A DNA stretch of 64,000 bases from the NCBI GenBank assembly GCA_030704615.1, contig CM060731.1:47060001-47124000 (forward strand), in the 5' to 3' direction. The notes under the pieces were generated by a model. That model searched no databases. It had not been told where the DNA came from and saw only the letters and a list, made by a program, of their open reading frames with translations. Position 1 is the first letter of the stretch; each line of letters begins with the position of its first letter. The translations under genes were made by a program, and so were the position numbers. This document shows, one piece after another, positions 30,688-42,789 of the stretch. The stretch comes from Takakia lepidozioides. Taxonomy: Eukaryota > Streptophyta > Takakiopsida > Takakiales > Takakiaceae.

Positions 30688-33604
30688 TCATACCTTTAGA
30701 TGCTTACACAATGTCAGAACGAAGTGGTTGTCGGTTGTGGCAGATGCTGAGAGAATGAGACGCTCAAACCTTCCCTCTGCAGAAGGAACCACACGTGCTC
30801 GGATGGGGCGATGAACTTGGTGTCCAGGTTCCTTATACACAAAATGGTAAATTTTGCCAGGTGGATACAAGCGGCGAGGGTAATCAGCATTCTTTTTTTG
30901 AAAGGTCTGCCGCACCCAATTGAGAAACACCACCACCCCTGTGCTGCCAATCCATAAAACCCACCCTGACACACATTAAGAATTGGAGGGGAGTTGGAAT
31001 AATCAACTAGAAACACTTGGTGATATGAGAGGGGGGAACAAGGGCTTATTCAGCATAAGCCCTAACAATACAAAGCATAAAATCCCAACATTAACAGAAA
31101 ATGATTACATCGCAATTGCGCGGCGTGTCTCTGCATGAGATTTTGTCTAGTAGAGGTACTAGTATGTTCTCATTGCTGCTACTGGCATATTCAGATATCT
31201 CCATAATAAAACCACTGTAGCGTAGTGGGGTATCAGGTTGGTGGCAAACGCCCATTCTCTATACTCCCCATCGGACACTCCATACCCTTACCTGCTTCTA
31301 CTGGAACACAGAACCTCACAGATAACAAGGCAAGGACAATTAACTGCCCCAAAACTGTTTATACCACATCAGTGCCAACTCTTGGCAAAGCCCAATTGAT
31401 TCCTTTTAAGGGTGACAAATAGACACGTGGTTCAACATGCACGATTCTTGCTCACTGCTGGCAATGTCATTAAATGTGTTTGGCCTATATGGGACATCAG
31501 ACAAACAAAACAGGGGACCCAACTGACGGCATCTACTAAGTTTGGTGAAAGACTCTTACAAAGCAAACGTCAAGATGAACAATCTTTTCACAGATGATGT
31601 TGAAACCCTCGGAAGAAAGTCATCCTGCCACTCCATGGACAAGCCACACCCATGCTGATAAAGACACACACAAAGTGAACTCCTGACATTTACCTATTTA
31701 CCTAGTACTTTCAAAACTCAAGATAGAAGATCCTGCCATAGTCTCATTGTCGAAACAATGCTGGAATTTTCTCTGTCTTTCATCTTTGTGTAGATCAGGA
31801 CCGACCTTCTCTTACCTGGTATATCACACTGTAAATGTTGGATGAGTACTTAATTGCAAGATCAAGCGATAAGACTCGGGGAGGGGCAAAACAGTAGGCG
31901 TGAATGAGATTCGTATCAATTCCCCCCACTACATCGGGGTTCTTGACGATCAAAGCTGTCAGTATCGCAGCTACTCCGGCCCCCAGTGAGTGGCCCACAA
32001 TGTTCAGGCGGTATCTGCATATACATGCCAACACTTGATAAACCACTTTCTCATGTTAATCAATCAATCAGTCAAAAGCTCTATTCACGAGAGAGGCCTT
32101 GTCAGTATCCCTTCTAGTAAGTAACCTTAGTAATTCAAGGCTTCCGATGTAAACATTGCAGGAATTCTTAATCAGATGGGTTACTACAGGTTAGGCGTCT
32201 TTGCAAACTCACAACACAACTCTTCAACCACTTGTACTAAAGAATCGTGTCAGGACACTTTCACAAACCCATGCGCAAATCAACATTCTGACACTAGGAG
32301 CTAAAATCACTGCAGGAAGAAAAAACTGGCACCTACCCTCCACTTGCAAGAAGGTGCTCCTTGAGCAGAGGGGCAACATGCTCAATGCTCCACTCGGCAG
32401 GTTTGTACATGCCATGATGGACATAGCCCCTGTCAAATGGCTGCAACCACAGCCACCGATTCATTGAGCCTAAGTTGATTTGAGCAAAAACTTGGCAAAA
32501 CATCACAATCAGATGCATTTTTCTGGCCTCTTCCAGCTGCAATCTATAACAAAGAAGAATAGCCTAATGGTTGATATGATCCTACCTGCTCACCCTTGCG
32601 ATTGTTCATGAGTGCTATATAGTCCTGGCGGTGCAATAGGTTGAGGCCTCGAATGTACATTGTCACCTCCTTCAGCTTATGATCCAGATAAATGAAGTAG
32701 GGGGGGCATGCACCGGTCTGCTTTGGATGCTCAAATGCAACAACGCCCTCTGTACTAAAACTTGGATAGTGCTCCTGTATCGCTTCTCTCAAACCATTTA
32801 TGTCCTTTCCATATGATCCCAATACCTGTATTGCACTGACATTTGTCAATTGGCCAGTCTGACTACACAACACAGGATGCAGTGGTACAAAATCCGTGAA
32901 AGCATTTGTCCAAAAGGCCCACAACGCAAATTTGTAAATTGGCAGAGTGCTATTTCGCCTCAATTGCCATTGCGTAGCACTATATATATCTGAGGGCTGT
33001 GCCTAGTATGCGGTCATGAGTGCAATCTGTAATCCAACCCTCTCCTGCCTTATTGGCGAGCCATCAATTCGAAATGCAGGTTCGGTATATCTTCTATAGC
33101 CAGTACAGACGTTTTCTCTCTCATGGGATCATGAAGTCCAACCGATAGCATTGTTCTATACTTGTCATAGTGCTCCACAACCACTTTTTTTTTAAGTTCT
33201 ATACCAGGCCCCTAAACAAGTACAGTGCTAATTGAAAGGGACAGTCCGGAGGCAGGCACCATAATGCTGTGGTAAAAGATCTCCTTCACTTCTACGGCGG
33301 ATGCCGTTGGGAAGCCCTGTGAGTCCAGTGAGCCTTTCCAAAATACACGACTCATACACAGCTTTCCCTGCTGGTCCCCTATCAAATCTTCATCCCCTCT
33401 CTCCTCCCAACTCCTTTTAGAATCTTCCTCCTTCTTCATTTTCTTAACACTCTTCTTCTTCTCCGTCTTCTTGCTTGTTCCAGTTCCAACATCTCCACCC
33501 TCCTTGTAGTCACTGCTCTCTGCTCTGCTTGCATTCTCCGTCGCTGCGCCATTTCCGTTTAATTTCTGATCTGCAGCCTCCATGACTTTGGTACCTCGAT
33601 TCAC
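30688..33604 (-). CDS. Class 3 lipase (sn1-specific diacylglycerol lipase-like)
   Basis: A serine hydrolase predicted to act on acylglycerol lipids. Starting at 33,604, the first exon has a long Lys/Glu-rich region (TGTSKKTEKKKSVKKMKKEE). Later pieces are AFRIDGSPIRQERVGLQIAL (about 33,080-33,010), a 32,963-32,587 exon with HPKQTGACPPYFIYLDHKLK and VTMYIRGLNLLHRQDYIAL, exon 32,440-32,337 (FDRGYVHHGMYKPAEW), exon 32,014-31,816 with the nucleophile elbow IVGHSLGAGVAAILTAL and HAYCFAPPRVLS, and a last exon (about 30,930-30,688) with RRLYPPGKIYHFVYKE and a TTDNHF segment probably holding the catalytic His. The exon expected to carry the catalytic Asp (a DDIVPRL-type stretch) was not found between 31.0 and 31.8 kb. 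A TAG also appears in frame at about 33,003-33,005. Either the splicing differs from my model or the gene is damaged. Confidence 0.7.
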
Positions 33605-34640
33605 CCTTTCAGGTGAAGCTCTACAATCCTTGCTCAGGTTCTTTTCCTGCTCTCATTCCTCACCCCACAGACCCAATTCCCACACAGTCTACCTCCTCTC
33701 AAATCAACCTCCTCCGTTTCTTTAAGCTGAAGTGGCGATGACATGCGACAATCTAAACTGGAAGTGTCCCCAGAGGCACATCTCCTCAAAGCCCTTCTTC
33801 CAAGGCCCTTCCATGCTGATGTAGTCAGAATAGATTGTCACCCATCAGCCCACGTGTAGTTATAGGGCTGGGCTTCTGCATTCCGACCTGGAACTGTCCT
33901 CCGTCCTTAACTCTTCCAGACGAAACTGGAAAGATGAGTCAGCCACAAGTCACCCTCACCCATGAAGTGGGTATCAATATAACTCGAGTGTCCAGTAAAA
34001 CACTCCTCAGAAAGCAACAGCTTACCTTGCACCACAATGCACACTGCTGCCCACTTCAACAACTCTCCTTTCCTCCAACGGTAGGAAGCATTACTGAAGA
34101 AGCCAAGGAAAAACAATCTTGAGAGAAGGCCTGAGGCGGACATCAGAACATGGGGCCCCAGGCTCATGGTGACAACAGGTTCACCAGGCTTTTTAGAACC
34201 TTGTCTTTGAAAACAGCAAGCAAAACGTAAACTTAAGAACAACCAAGTCCTCTGCCTTGGGGCTGGGGCTCTTCCCCTGTAATGCTTCCGTGGTTCAGAA
34301 AGGGGCTTTCTTTTCCCCCTCAAGCCGCAGTTGCACGGGCCTGTGTTTCCTTGCAGTGGAAACAACATGTATATGTGTATATATAAAGTCTATTGTTTAC
34401 ATGAGATTGCTTAACAAAGAAGATGAGGCAAACATGAGAATCTTGCATTTGCGGTTTAATGACGCAGACTTGAGATGAGCTGTGGTTGTAGCAATTTTTG
34501 CAGTTAATGTCTTTGTGATGATCATCTTCAAGGGATGGCCAAAGATGGGGTTAGTTAGGGGATAACCCAACAATAGGGGACTCTTGCAGTCCTACAACCA
34601 AAGAATTCGTTCCCAGGAGAGTGGAAAGCTGTAAGTTGTA
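33605..34640. other. Lipase upstream region; no gene recognised
   Basis: Pyrimidine-rich sequence directly upstream of the lipase start (33,605-33,720), then mixed sequence with no supported gene. A GTATATGTGTATATATAAAG stretch lies near 34,370-34,390. Confidence 0.3.
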
Positions 34641-34745
34641 TCTTTTTTTTTTGAAATAAATACCGCATAGTTTTATAAAAAGACCCAAGTGGGATGACTG
34701 TACAAATAGGTAAAACTGTCCCCCAAGAGGTTGTAAGAAGTTGTA
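34640..34745 (-). repeat. Dispersed repeat, inverted partner of 9,373-9,440
   Basis: Contains CTTTTTTTTTTTGAAATAAA, then TTTTATAAAAAGACCCAAGT and CTGTACAAATAGG up to CCCCCAAGAGG. The reverse complement aligns with 9,373-9,440 with scattered substitutions. Element class unknown. Confidence 0.6.
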
Positions 34746-34857
34746 ACTTATCTTTTTTTCCTTGGTACATTTGCATAAAGCTGAACCTAGCCTGGACCCT
34801 CCAAGCCAAGTTCTTACCTTCAGTGATTTGTGCAAATAATATGATCTAGGCAATTTT

Positions 34858-34925
34858 AGGGTAGTTGCCGCAAGGCGAAGTGGCTCTTAGTTACGCCGGC
34901 TTTGGCCGGCATCTTTTCTCTCTCT
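34858..34925 (+). repeat. Dispersed repeat, partner of 27,855-27,930
   Basis: GTTGCCGCAAGGCGAAGTGG followed by CTCTTAGTTACGCCGGCTTT and a CT-rich stretch; see the partner at 27,855. The copies share orientation. Confidence 0.55.
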
Positions 34926-34929
34926 TCTC

Positions 34930-36764
34930 TCTGATTTAGGCAAGAGGAATGTTATACGTTGTGAATTACACCTACATTTTCACAAGTTCCAAATTAGCGT
35001 TAGTGCGCAAAGGGCACTCCATAGTTGTCCATAGTTGCCACCTAGAAGTTGTTGAAGTATGTTGTTAAACTGGAGTTTGCTTTGAGGTTTAGGGACAATA
35101 GAAGTCCAAGATTCACTTGTTGGAGTATAAGATGATCATAACGAGTGTTGGACTGGTATACGGTCCTCAATGCTTGTTGGGGCCAAGTCGGCATTCCCCC
35201 AAACGTATGGTTTCTTGAGCAAATTTGACATAGCATGGCCATTGGGAGGTGGGACACGGCCAAGGGCATAAACCGATTAGCCAACCTCGCAAGAAGGGGT
35301 CTGACTTCGGGTGAACCGTCAAATCTTGGAGGTTGTGGAGGTTGGGTAGTGCGTGAGCATAAGAGCATATTCCTCGAATTTCCCAGATACCCGCGAAATA
35401 TTCCACAACGAAACGAAATTGGTGAAACTAAACAATCTGTGAAACTAACACATAACGAACAAGTAGCCTTATATCTCATGAGCATGTTACCATATAGACG
35501 TGGCTTTTTATCACATTATACTCATACGATACCAGCCCCTTTTCATAACAGGCCCCAGAGTGGTCGGTGAGGCTTCACCTCAAATTTAAGGTCCTCGCCC
35601 ATGGATAAGTTTGCACGGCGAAACTCTGTACCAACGAACCTAAAACAAATCACAATGTACTTGAAAGGATGAATAGGTCATTTTTAAAGTCGCCACCCAT
35701 GTATATTTTCGCGCAGCGAAACTCTGTCCCCTACAACTACAATTACGTATTGAGAGATACGTTTTATTGCGAAAACTCTGATCCTTGGAGAGAGCTTGGG
35801 TACCGTACATTTAGGATGCTCCCAAAATGAAAAAGAATATTCTTGAGATGCACAGAGAAAATCACATAGCTAAGGAGATTGTACTCACGCGACAAAAATA
35901 AGAGGACGAATATCAAATTGTATAAAAATGTGAGCACAATTCACAACAGGTTATGCTACAAAGGCTTAGCACATGTAATAGAGAAGTTAATAGTTCAAAT
36001 TGTTTGTGTAAATATTGTCTATAGCATCTTTCTATGTGAGATCTTCTAATCTTATCTATAATACACATTTGTTGCCCTCAAACTAATGACATTAAAAACC
36101 GCAATATCCATATCTTGACTTCCTTTAATCCCAATAAAAAATGTGATTGTATATTGATTATGAACTAAGTTCACTTATCTATTTGATGAGATTGGTTGCA
36201 AATATCTGAACTTACAATTAGCTGTCTTCATTTCATGAGAAACGTGCATTTCATAATACCAGTAAAGTACTACAATTATGTATGACTACATTCACAATAA
36301 CGTGTTACGTTTCAGAATAATGGATACTGAAAGTTTCTGTGAGGGTTTATCGCAAAGAGGCCATCACTCTCAGTGTCACTCTCACCATAGTTGTCTATTA
36401 TGGACATGAGTTTGGATAGCCTCTAAAAAAGACAACCAAGGCCTGTCATGGTAACTCCGTACAAATCTAGAAGATTCCAAACATGAAACGTTGAGGCTAA
36501 GCTCTCCGGAGAGCGGACCCCACCTATGAACCAAACTCACTTAGCATGAATCTCTCACCAAAACCATAATCAAACGAATAGCCCAACCTCAACAAGAAAT
36601 AAACTCATTTGATTGCTAAGACTTACTTACTGTCGTGTGCCAATGAGCATTCATATTGGTTCATATCCATTAACTTTCCAACATATCCAACCAGGTATTT
36701 GAAAACAAATACTATCTGACAAGAGTTTTGCATGGGAAAACTCATTCAGGAGAGAGAAGCCAAG
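34930..36764. other. AT-rich sequence, no gene recognised
   Basis: The phrase GCGAAACTCTGT recurs at about 35,619-35,630 and 35,718-35,729, with GCGAAAACTCTG near 35,770. This suggests decayed repetitive DNA. A stretch near 36,650-36,740 (TTGAAAACAAATACTATCTGACAAG) resembles part of the 53.4-kb tandem repeat. No coding feature is supported. Confidence 0.35.
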
Positions 36765-37330
36765 TGTCACGGACATAGCCCAGAGGAACTTACCAGGAAT
36801 AAATATCAGAAGTTATCATATTACCAAAAATTACCATGATCTATCAGGATCTACCATAAAGTTATCATTAGTTATCAAGTTATCAGGAGGTTAGGATAAC
36901 TTAGAAAACTACTCATGAAGCTTCTTTTGGATGAAAATTCTCCATCAAGATATCTCATTTGTTTAAAGAAACTTCTCCATCAAGAAACCTCCATTGGGGA
37001 AGCTTCTTAGGGAACTTCCTAGTAGCCAATATATATAGGAGGCGAGACTGGACACTCTTCAGTCTCGCCAACATAAGTTTAAGCTACTCTTGTTTCCAGT
37101 CCCAGTACTCTAGTCCAGTTTCCAGTATCTGGTACTCCAGTCCAGTTTCCAACATTCCAGTATTCAAGTCGAGTTTCAATATCTTGTACTCATGTCCATT
37201 GTTATAAATATTATCTTTATTCTTGTTTATCCATCATGCCTTTGGTCACGCCGACCTTGACTTCTTGTCTAGTCTTGTACCTTTAGTCTGATATCTTGTT
37301 TGTGTTTCAGTCGTGTTCTCGTCCTTGACA
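36765..37330 (+). mobile_element. LTR-like block, about 566 bp
   Basis: Begins TGTCACGGACATAGCC and ends CGTCCTTGACA, so its termini are TGTCA...TGACA, a perfect 5-bp inverted pair with TG/CA borders as in LTRs. Inside are a TATA-like AATATATATAGGAGGC (37,027-37,042) and an AT-rich AATATTATC region near 37,207 that could serve for polyadenylation. Directly after comes GTTTGGCGAGACTAAAG, placed where a primer-binding site would be. The immediate flanks (CCAAG left, GTTTG right) do not match, so it looks like a 5' LTR whose internal part is lost rather than a solo LTR. Confidence 0.5.
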
Positions 37331-37699
37331 GTTTGGCGAGACTAAAGTTTGTTATTTAGTTAGTTGAGATGAAAGCACTACAACACACCCTATGTAACTT
37401 CGACGATTTAGTTTGACGCTGGCGTTGACTATTGTCACTTTCGACTATTCCAACCATTTTGCAATCAAAATTTATATTAAAATATTCAATGTGCTAGACA
37501 ACCGCGAAAATTTTGACTGTAATGAGAGACTTTGACTACCTAAAATGAGCTGATTGAGACAATCATTTAAACAATGGCACGTGTAATCACAATATATAAA
37601 TTATATAGCAATATATATATGGATAATAAGAAGTAAAAAAAATAACTATTTTTTCACTGACCCACCACATTAATAGTAAACTAATCGTGTGCTGGTTAA
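37331..37699. other. AT-rich, no gene recognised
   Basis: Sequence following the LTR-like block. Contains TATAAATTATATAGCAATATATATATGG near 37,594-37,621. No gag or pol remnant was seen. Confidence 0.3.
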
Positions 37700-37949
37700 G
37701 GTTAGTGAAACAAAACAACTGAATTATATGAACGAATGATAAACAAACGCCTTGCTGGCAGCTATTGGATGAACGTATGAAAGGTTAGTGAAACAAAACA
37801 ACTGAATTACCTGAACGAGTGATAAACAATCGCCTTGCTGGCAGCTATTGGATGAACGTATGAAAGGTTAGTGAAACAAAACAACTGAATTACCTGAACG
37901 AGTGATAAACAATCGCCTTGCTGGCAGCTATTGGATGAACATATGAAAT
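37700..37949 (+). repeat. 83-bp tandem repeat, three copies
   Basis: Units start at 37,700, 37,783 and 37,866, each opening GGTTAGTGAAACAAAACAAC and closing GCTATTGGATGAACGTATGA. Copies 2 and 3 are nearly identical and copy 1 differs at a few positions, so the third copy is a recent duplication of the second. A partial fourth end (TGGATGAACGTATGAACG) follows near 37,964. Confidence 0.9.
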
Positions 37950-38389
37950 ATAATTTTTGTGCACTGGATGAACGTATGAACGAACGAAAAAAAAAGGCCT
38001 TGCTGGGAACTATTGTATGAATGGATGATAATGCACTTGGTTCGAGTTTAGGGTTCAGTGTGCAGCCTGGCTAGGACTATGTGTTTTTTGGGTCAGCGTG
38101 GTTCAAGAACTCCGCAAGCTTAGGGACTTGGCGTTTGTTTATCTTTGTGCCACCATCTGTGTTTTCTTAAGGTTCACGAACCAGGATAAGCGGTTTCTAA
38201 AAAACTAATATCTTGCTGTGTGCACATGAGAGAGCGGGTGGGCGGGGGGAGGAGAGAATAGAGAGAGAGAAGTGCCGCGCAGCGAGTGTACTGTTTGTGG
38301 GATCGACCTGTATGTTTGCTCTTGTTGTGTCGGCCATTGTCACGACGTGTGCTATATGGGAGCTTTAGAGCGGAGACAGCAGGGAGTGT
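37950..38389. other. No gene recognised; GA-rich patch
   Basis: Mixed sequence with a purine-rich GGGAGGAGAGAATAGAGAGAGAGAA-type patch near 38,247-38,272. No feature supported. Confidence 0.3.
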
Positions 38390-41300
38390 TCAACAGTATG
38401 GCTGAACGAGATGTGGTGTCGTGGAGTGCGATGATTGCATGATATGCACAGCGGGATGGAGGATTTGCATACATATGAGCACCTTCTTCAACACATTTCA
38501 GCCTGTTTTCCCTGTCATCAGGACTCAGAGTCATCCCTAAATTTTCAGGTTGAATTCTGCAAGTTAGCTCGACGTTGGTGCAAAAAGGTGAATGCCTGTT
38601 GGAAGCGCAAGTCAGCATAGGAACTAGTGTGAGAAGTAGGGTTAGGGTGTTTGCTGGAACAAATCTATGCTGTCATTGTCAGCTGCTAGCAGCAAAGCAA
38701 GGAGGTACTATGCATGATTTGTGCAGAGGTATGGATAGCCGAAGGAGCAGGGATAGAGTGTGGGTCCAGATTCATCCAAGAGGGCCGGATTTCAAGCTCC
38801 AGATTACCTATGAATTCCTGTGGAATGATAGCTACAAGAAACCTGCATGCGTAGATGGTCAACTGGAAGCCGCAACAGCAGCAGCGGCGGCACAATTGAT
38901 AAAATTCAGGTACTGCTACTCAAGGCACCTTCTTCAACACATTTCACCCTGTTTTTTCCTCTTATCAGAACCGGCCCTAAATGTCTCTTAAGGCCTTCAG
39001 CAGATGGGTTGAACAGAGTCACGTGGTTTACTTTTTCAACTTTATTTTCAGATCTTAGGGCATGCGAGAGACAGTGTCAACAATCAAGTCTTGGTCTGCA
39101 CAATCTGAGACTTGAGATCCTCCACAAAGGCCAGCAAATTTTTAGTTGAGGATCCACCCTCTGCCATATCCTCACGAGCACAATATTTGAGCTTCCCTAC
39201 CCTGGTTCGAATTGCCATGCCCTCCTCCCCTGTCATTAGCTCCCTGATGTGTGCATGATTTGTGCAGAGGCAGAGATAGCTGAAGGAGCAGGGATAGAGA
39301 CTAGGTCTAGATTCATCCAAAAGGGCCAGATTTCAAGCACAAGATTACTTATGATTTCCTGTAGATCAATAGCTACAAGAAACTTGCATGGGTAGATGGT
39401 CAACTGTCATGCCGCAACAGCAGCGGCACAACTGGTAAAATCAGGCACTGGTAATCAAGGCACCTTCTTCACATTCACCCTGTTTTTCCCTCTTATCAGA
39501 ATCGGCCCTGAATTTCCATGTTGAATTCTGCAAGTTAGCTGGTTGAGTGAATGTAGTTTGGAGTGACTTTGACATGATACTGCCACTGTGACAACAGGAA
39601 AGTGTCCAAAAATATGTAATAGAGATGAGGAGAAGCTGTGGAATGAATACTTTTCTGACCCCAATCAATGGTGGAACACCAGGCAAAAATAATAATGCTT
39701 GTTAGATTACGGGAGAGTAGCAGACGCAATTCAGTATAGGAACTATCGTAATAAGCTGAGTTGGGTGTTTCCTAGAACAAATCTAGGCTGTCATTATCAG
39801 CTGCAAGGCAAGGATGTATGCATCATTTGTGCAGAGGCGTGGATAGCTGAAGGAGCGGGGATAGAGTGTGGGTCCAGATTCATCCAAGAGGGCTGGACTT
39901 CAAGCTCCAGATTACCTTGATTTCAGGTGGATCAGTAGCTACAAGAAACCTGCATGTGTAGATGGTCAACTAAAGGCAGCAGCTGCAGTGGCACAGTTGA
40001 TAAGATCAGGCACCTCAACCATGACCACAGCTGTTGAAATTAGAGGATCAAGAGAGGGAGTCCACAATGCCTCTTCTGGCACTTCTGGGCATGTGAAGAT
40101 ACTTTGTGCGGCAGGCAGACTGACAGAGGCTCTACAGACTCTACACCAAGGAGGCATTTCAGCAGATTCAGATATGTCTGTCTGTTGCTTAAGTGCATCA
40201 AGATGGATGGTCTAGAAGCTGGAAAATAGGTGCACACTCACATTATCCAAAGTGGATTCACACCCAGTGTTTTTCTACTCAACACCCTTGTCAACATGTA
40301 TGTTAAGTGCGGGAGCATCATGGATGCTCACCAAGTGTTCAACAGAATGCCTCAATGATCTTTGATCACGTGGAATATTATGTTGGCAGGATTTACCAAG
40401 CGTAGGTGTGGTAGGAATGCTTAGGAGACCTATGAGCAAATGTTGCGTGAAGGGGTGAAGCCCAACCACATCGCGTTTGTTTGTGTTTGCAATGCGTGTG
40501 CAAGCCTGGGAGCTCTGGAAAAGAGGGAAGAGGTCCATAGTGACATTGTCAAAGCTGGAATTGTACCAGATATCATCCTGGAAATAGAAGCGGCAGCAGC
40601 CCTATTGATAGAACAATACGCTGCTAATGAAGGTACCTTCTTCAATACATTTCACCCTGTTTTGCCATGTTATCAGAGTCATCCCTAAATTTCATGTAGA
40701 ATTCTGCAAGTTAGCTCGTTCATGATGTGAGCTGGCATGAGTTTTATAAAGATCCTTCACGATGGTGGGACAACCGCAATCACAAGGTGTGGCTTTTCTT
40801 AATGTATGATGTGAAGAAGTTTGTCCATCCTGCAAAGGTGGGCTCTTGGCTCCTGTTAGTACCATGATTTGGTGTTCTTCCTGATGTTTACAAGGTTCTT
40901 GGGAGAGTTAGCTTGGTCTTAATAGGCCGTGTTTCAATCTCTGCCTGCTCAGCTGCACCGTGGTGGTTCTCACAGACCAATCCAACATTACCTGACTACA
41001 GACACAAACATCACACACAAGAGGTCATTTTGGGTTGATGCTCGGTCAAATCCTCCATGGGTCAAGGACAATGTGGTGAGGGCACCTTCTTCTTTGACCT
41101 GTTGCAGCCTATTTTGCCCCCTCATCAGACTTGGCCCTGAGATGCATATTGAATTCTGTAAGTTAGCTCATTGGGTGGATCTGTGGTGGTTTGGAGTGAC
41201 TTTGAACTAGTGTGATTAGTAGGGTTGGGGTGTTTGCTGGAACAATTCTAGGCTGTCATTGTCAGCTGCTAGCAGCAAGGCAAGGATGTATGCATGATTT

Positions 41301-41466
41301 TGTGTAGAGGTATGGATAGCTGAAGGGGCAGGGATAGAGTGTGGGTCCAGATTCATCCAAGAGGGCTGGATTTCAAGCTCCAGATTACCTATGATTCCAT
41401 GTGGATCAATAGCTACAAGAAACCTGCTGCATGGGTAGATGGTCAAGTAAAGGTAGCAGCTGCAGC
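38390..41466 (+). pseudogene. Decayed OSB-like (PDF motif) and PPR locus, left part
   Basis: Repeated exon-like pieces match the PDF motif of organellar single-stranded DNA-binding (OSB) proteins. The first half reads WNEYFSDPNQWWNTR (39,637-39,690) and WHEFYKDPSRWWDNRNHK (40,730-40,782). The second half reads IHPRGPDFKLQITY...SYKKPACVDGQLEAA (38,770-38,880, with decayed copies near 39,310 and 39,870), LPDYRHK...FWVDARSNPPWV (40,980-41,075, frame broken) and IHPRGLDFKLQITYDSMW (41,345-41,400). GT/AG borders separate the halves, so the halves are exons. At 39,960-40,215 the frame runs from the PDF half (DGQLKAAAAVAQLI) into PPR-type sequence (LCAAGRLTEALQTLHQGGIS) and on to a second PPR stretch (GVKPNHIAFVCVCNACASLG) near 40,452-40,510. 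Multiple stops make this non-functional as read. OSB proteins act in plastids or mitochondria. Confidence 0.6.
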
Positions 41467-41489
41467 CACTACTAGAGAAACCGGTTTTT
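41467..41489 (+). repeat. CACTA left terminal repeat
   Basis: CACTACTAGAGAAACCGG followed by a T run. Identical, in inverted orientation, to the right end. Confidence 0.85.
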
Positions 41490-42789
41490 CCAACACCACC
41501 CATAGTTCACACCTGGCACTTTGAACGGCTCCTCTTACACCCATGTGAGAGGAGGCAAGGTGTGATCTGGACCATTGTAGGAAAAGCCACATGGTGTTAC
41601 AAATTTCAAACTCGAATGACACCCATACGGTCAACGGATGTTGACCAAGATAATTCATATGGGGCATTTGACATGAGTGTGAAATGAGTCATGGAGTGTG
41701 AGGTGAGTGTGAGATGACGTAAAGGAATTTGGTGCAACTATATGGCGTGGCACATTGACCATCAAGGTGGATACGACTTGGCACATTGACCATCCAGGTG
41801 GAAGATGGATGGATGAAATGACTTCCACCTCTATTCAACATGCCCTGGACGACATAACACATAGAAGTTCAAAAAGGTTATTAGGGTTATGGGGTCTGCA
41901 TGTAGAGGGTTGTGGGACTTGTAGTTTTTCTTTGCCAGCTCGTTTAGAATCTGAATGCCCACCAGCGCATGCCATCCCTTTAAGTTGATGCCAAAATGAA
42001 TTTTCATCCAAAACATCAAAGCTCTCAAAATAGACAACCTCAAGTAAAATGAGAAGGAGATCGGCAGAACCGAAAGGGCATATAATTCTCTTCAATATTG
42101 AACACTGCCTGCAACTATTGGCTATGACTTGCCCTCTGTCCTGTCACATATAATCCCTCCGGGAACCAGCAATCCAAAAAGATGCATTGGTCATGTAGTT
42201 GACGACAATATCGTTATGAGAATGTCACATTATAATCAACAATGTACAACAATTGCTTTGAGAAGCTATAGATAAAACTACCACATGTCGTCTTAGAGAT
42301 TTGTGAGCCCGGTAATGTCAATCCCATTTCTGTCTAGTCAACCGTGACCCCTCACAATGAAACAGTCTGAAGCTGAGCTGAGCACATAATTCAATCTTTA
42401 CTAGTCCAACCGTACTAGAGAAATATCCAGTGATCCTCAGACAAGGTTTTCTTCGTCACCTTACAAAAATTGTTCCCAATGACTCCCTCCTTGTCCACAT
42501 TGTTGCTAGATGCCGAGAAGCTTGGACAAAGTGCCTTGCTCTTTGTGACTGGCTCCATTTTTGAGACAGCAGGGTTTTTCTTTTACGGGTGTACTTCACT
42601 CACAACCGTCTTTTTCACACTGCGTCCGGGATATCAATGATCACCCCAGCCTGAATTTTGCCCCACCCTATCAAGCACCAGTGCTTTTTAACTAGTGCTT
42701 TTCAACTCGTCTGCCGAGGGCCCCACTTTCTCCCCTTCGCTGGTACATGTCAAACTCCAAGAGCCATAGTGTTGGAAAACTACCTTCGC
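41490..42789. other. CACTA left internal region, no gene recognised
   Basis: Subterminal sequence with ACGGCTCCTCTTACACCCATGTGAGAGGAGGC-type inverted phrases (about 41,524-41,555), followed by about 1.1 kb without a recognisable gene. The PPR-derived array starts near 42,790. Confidence 0.4.
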
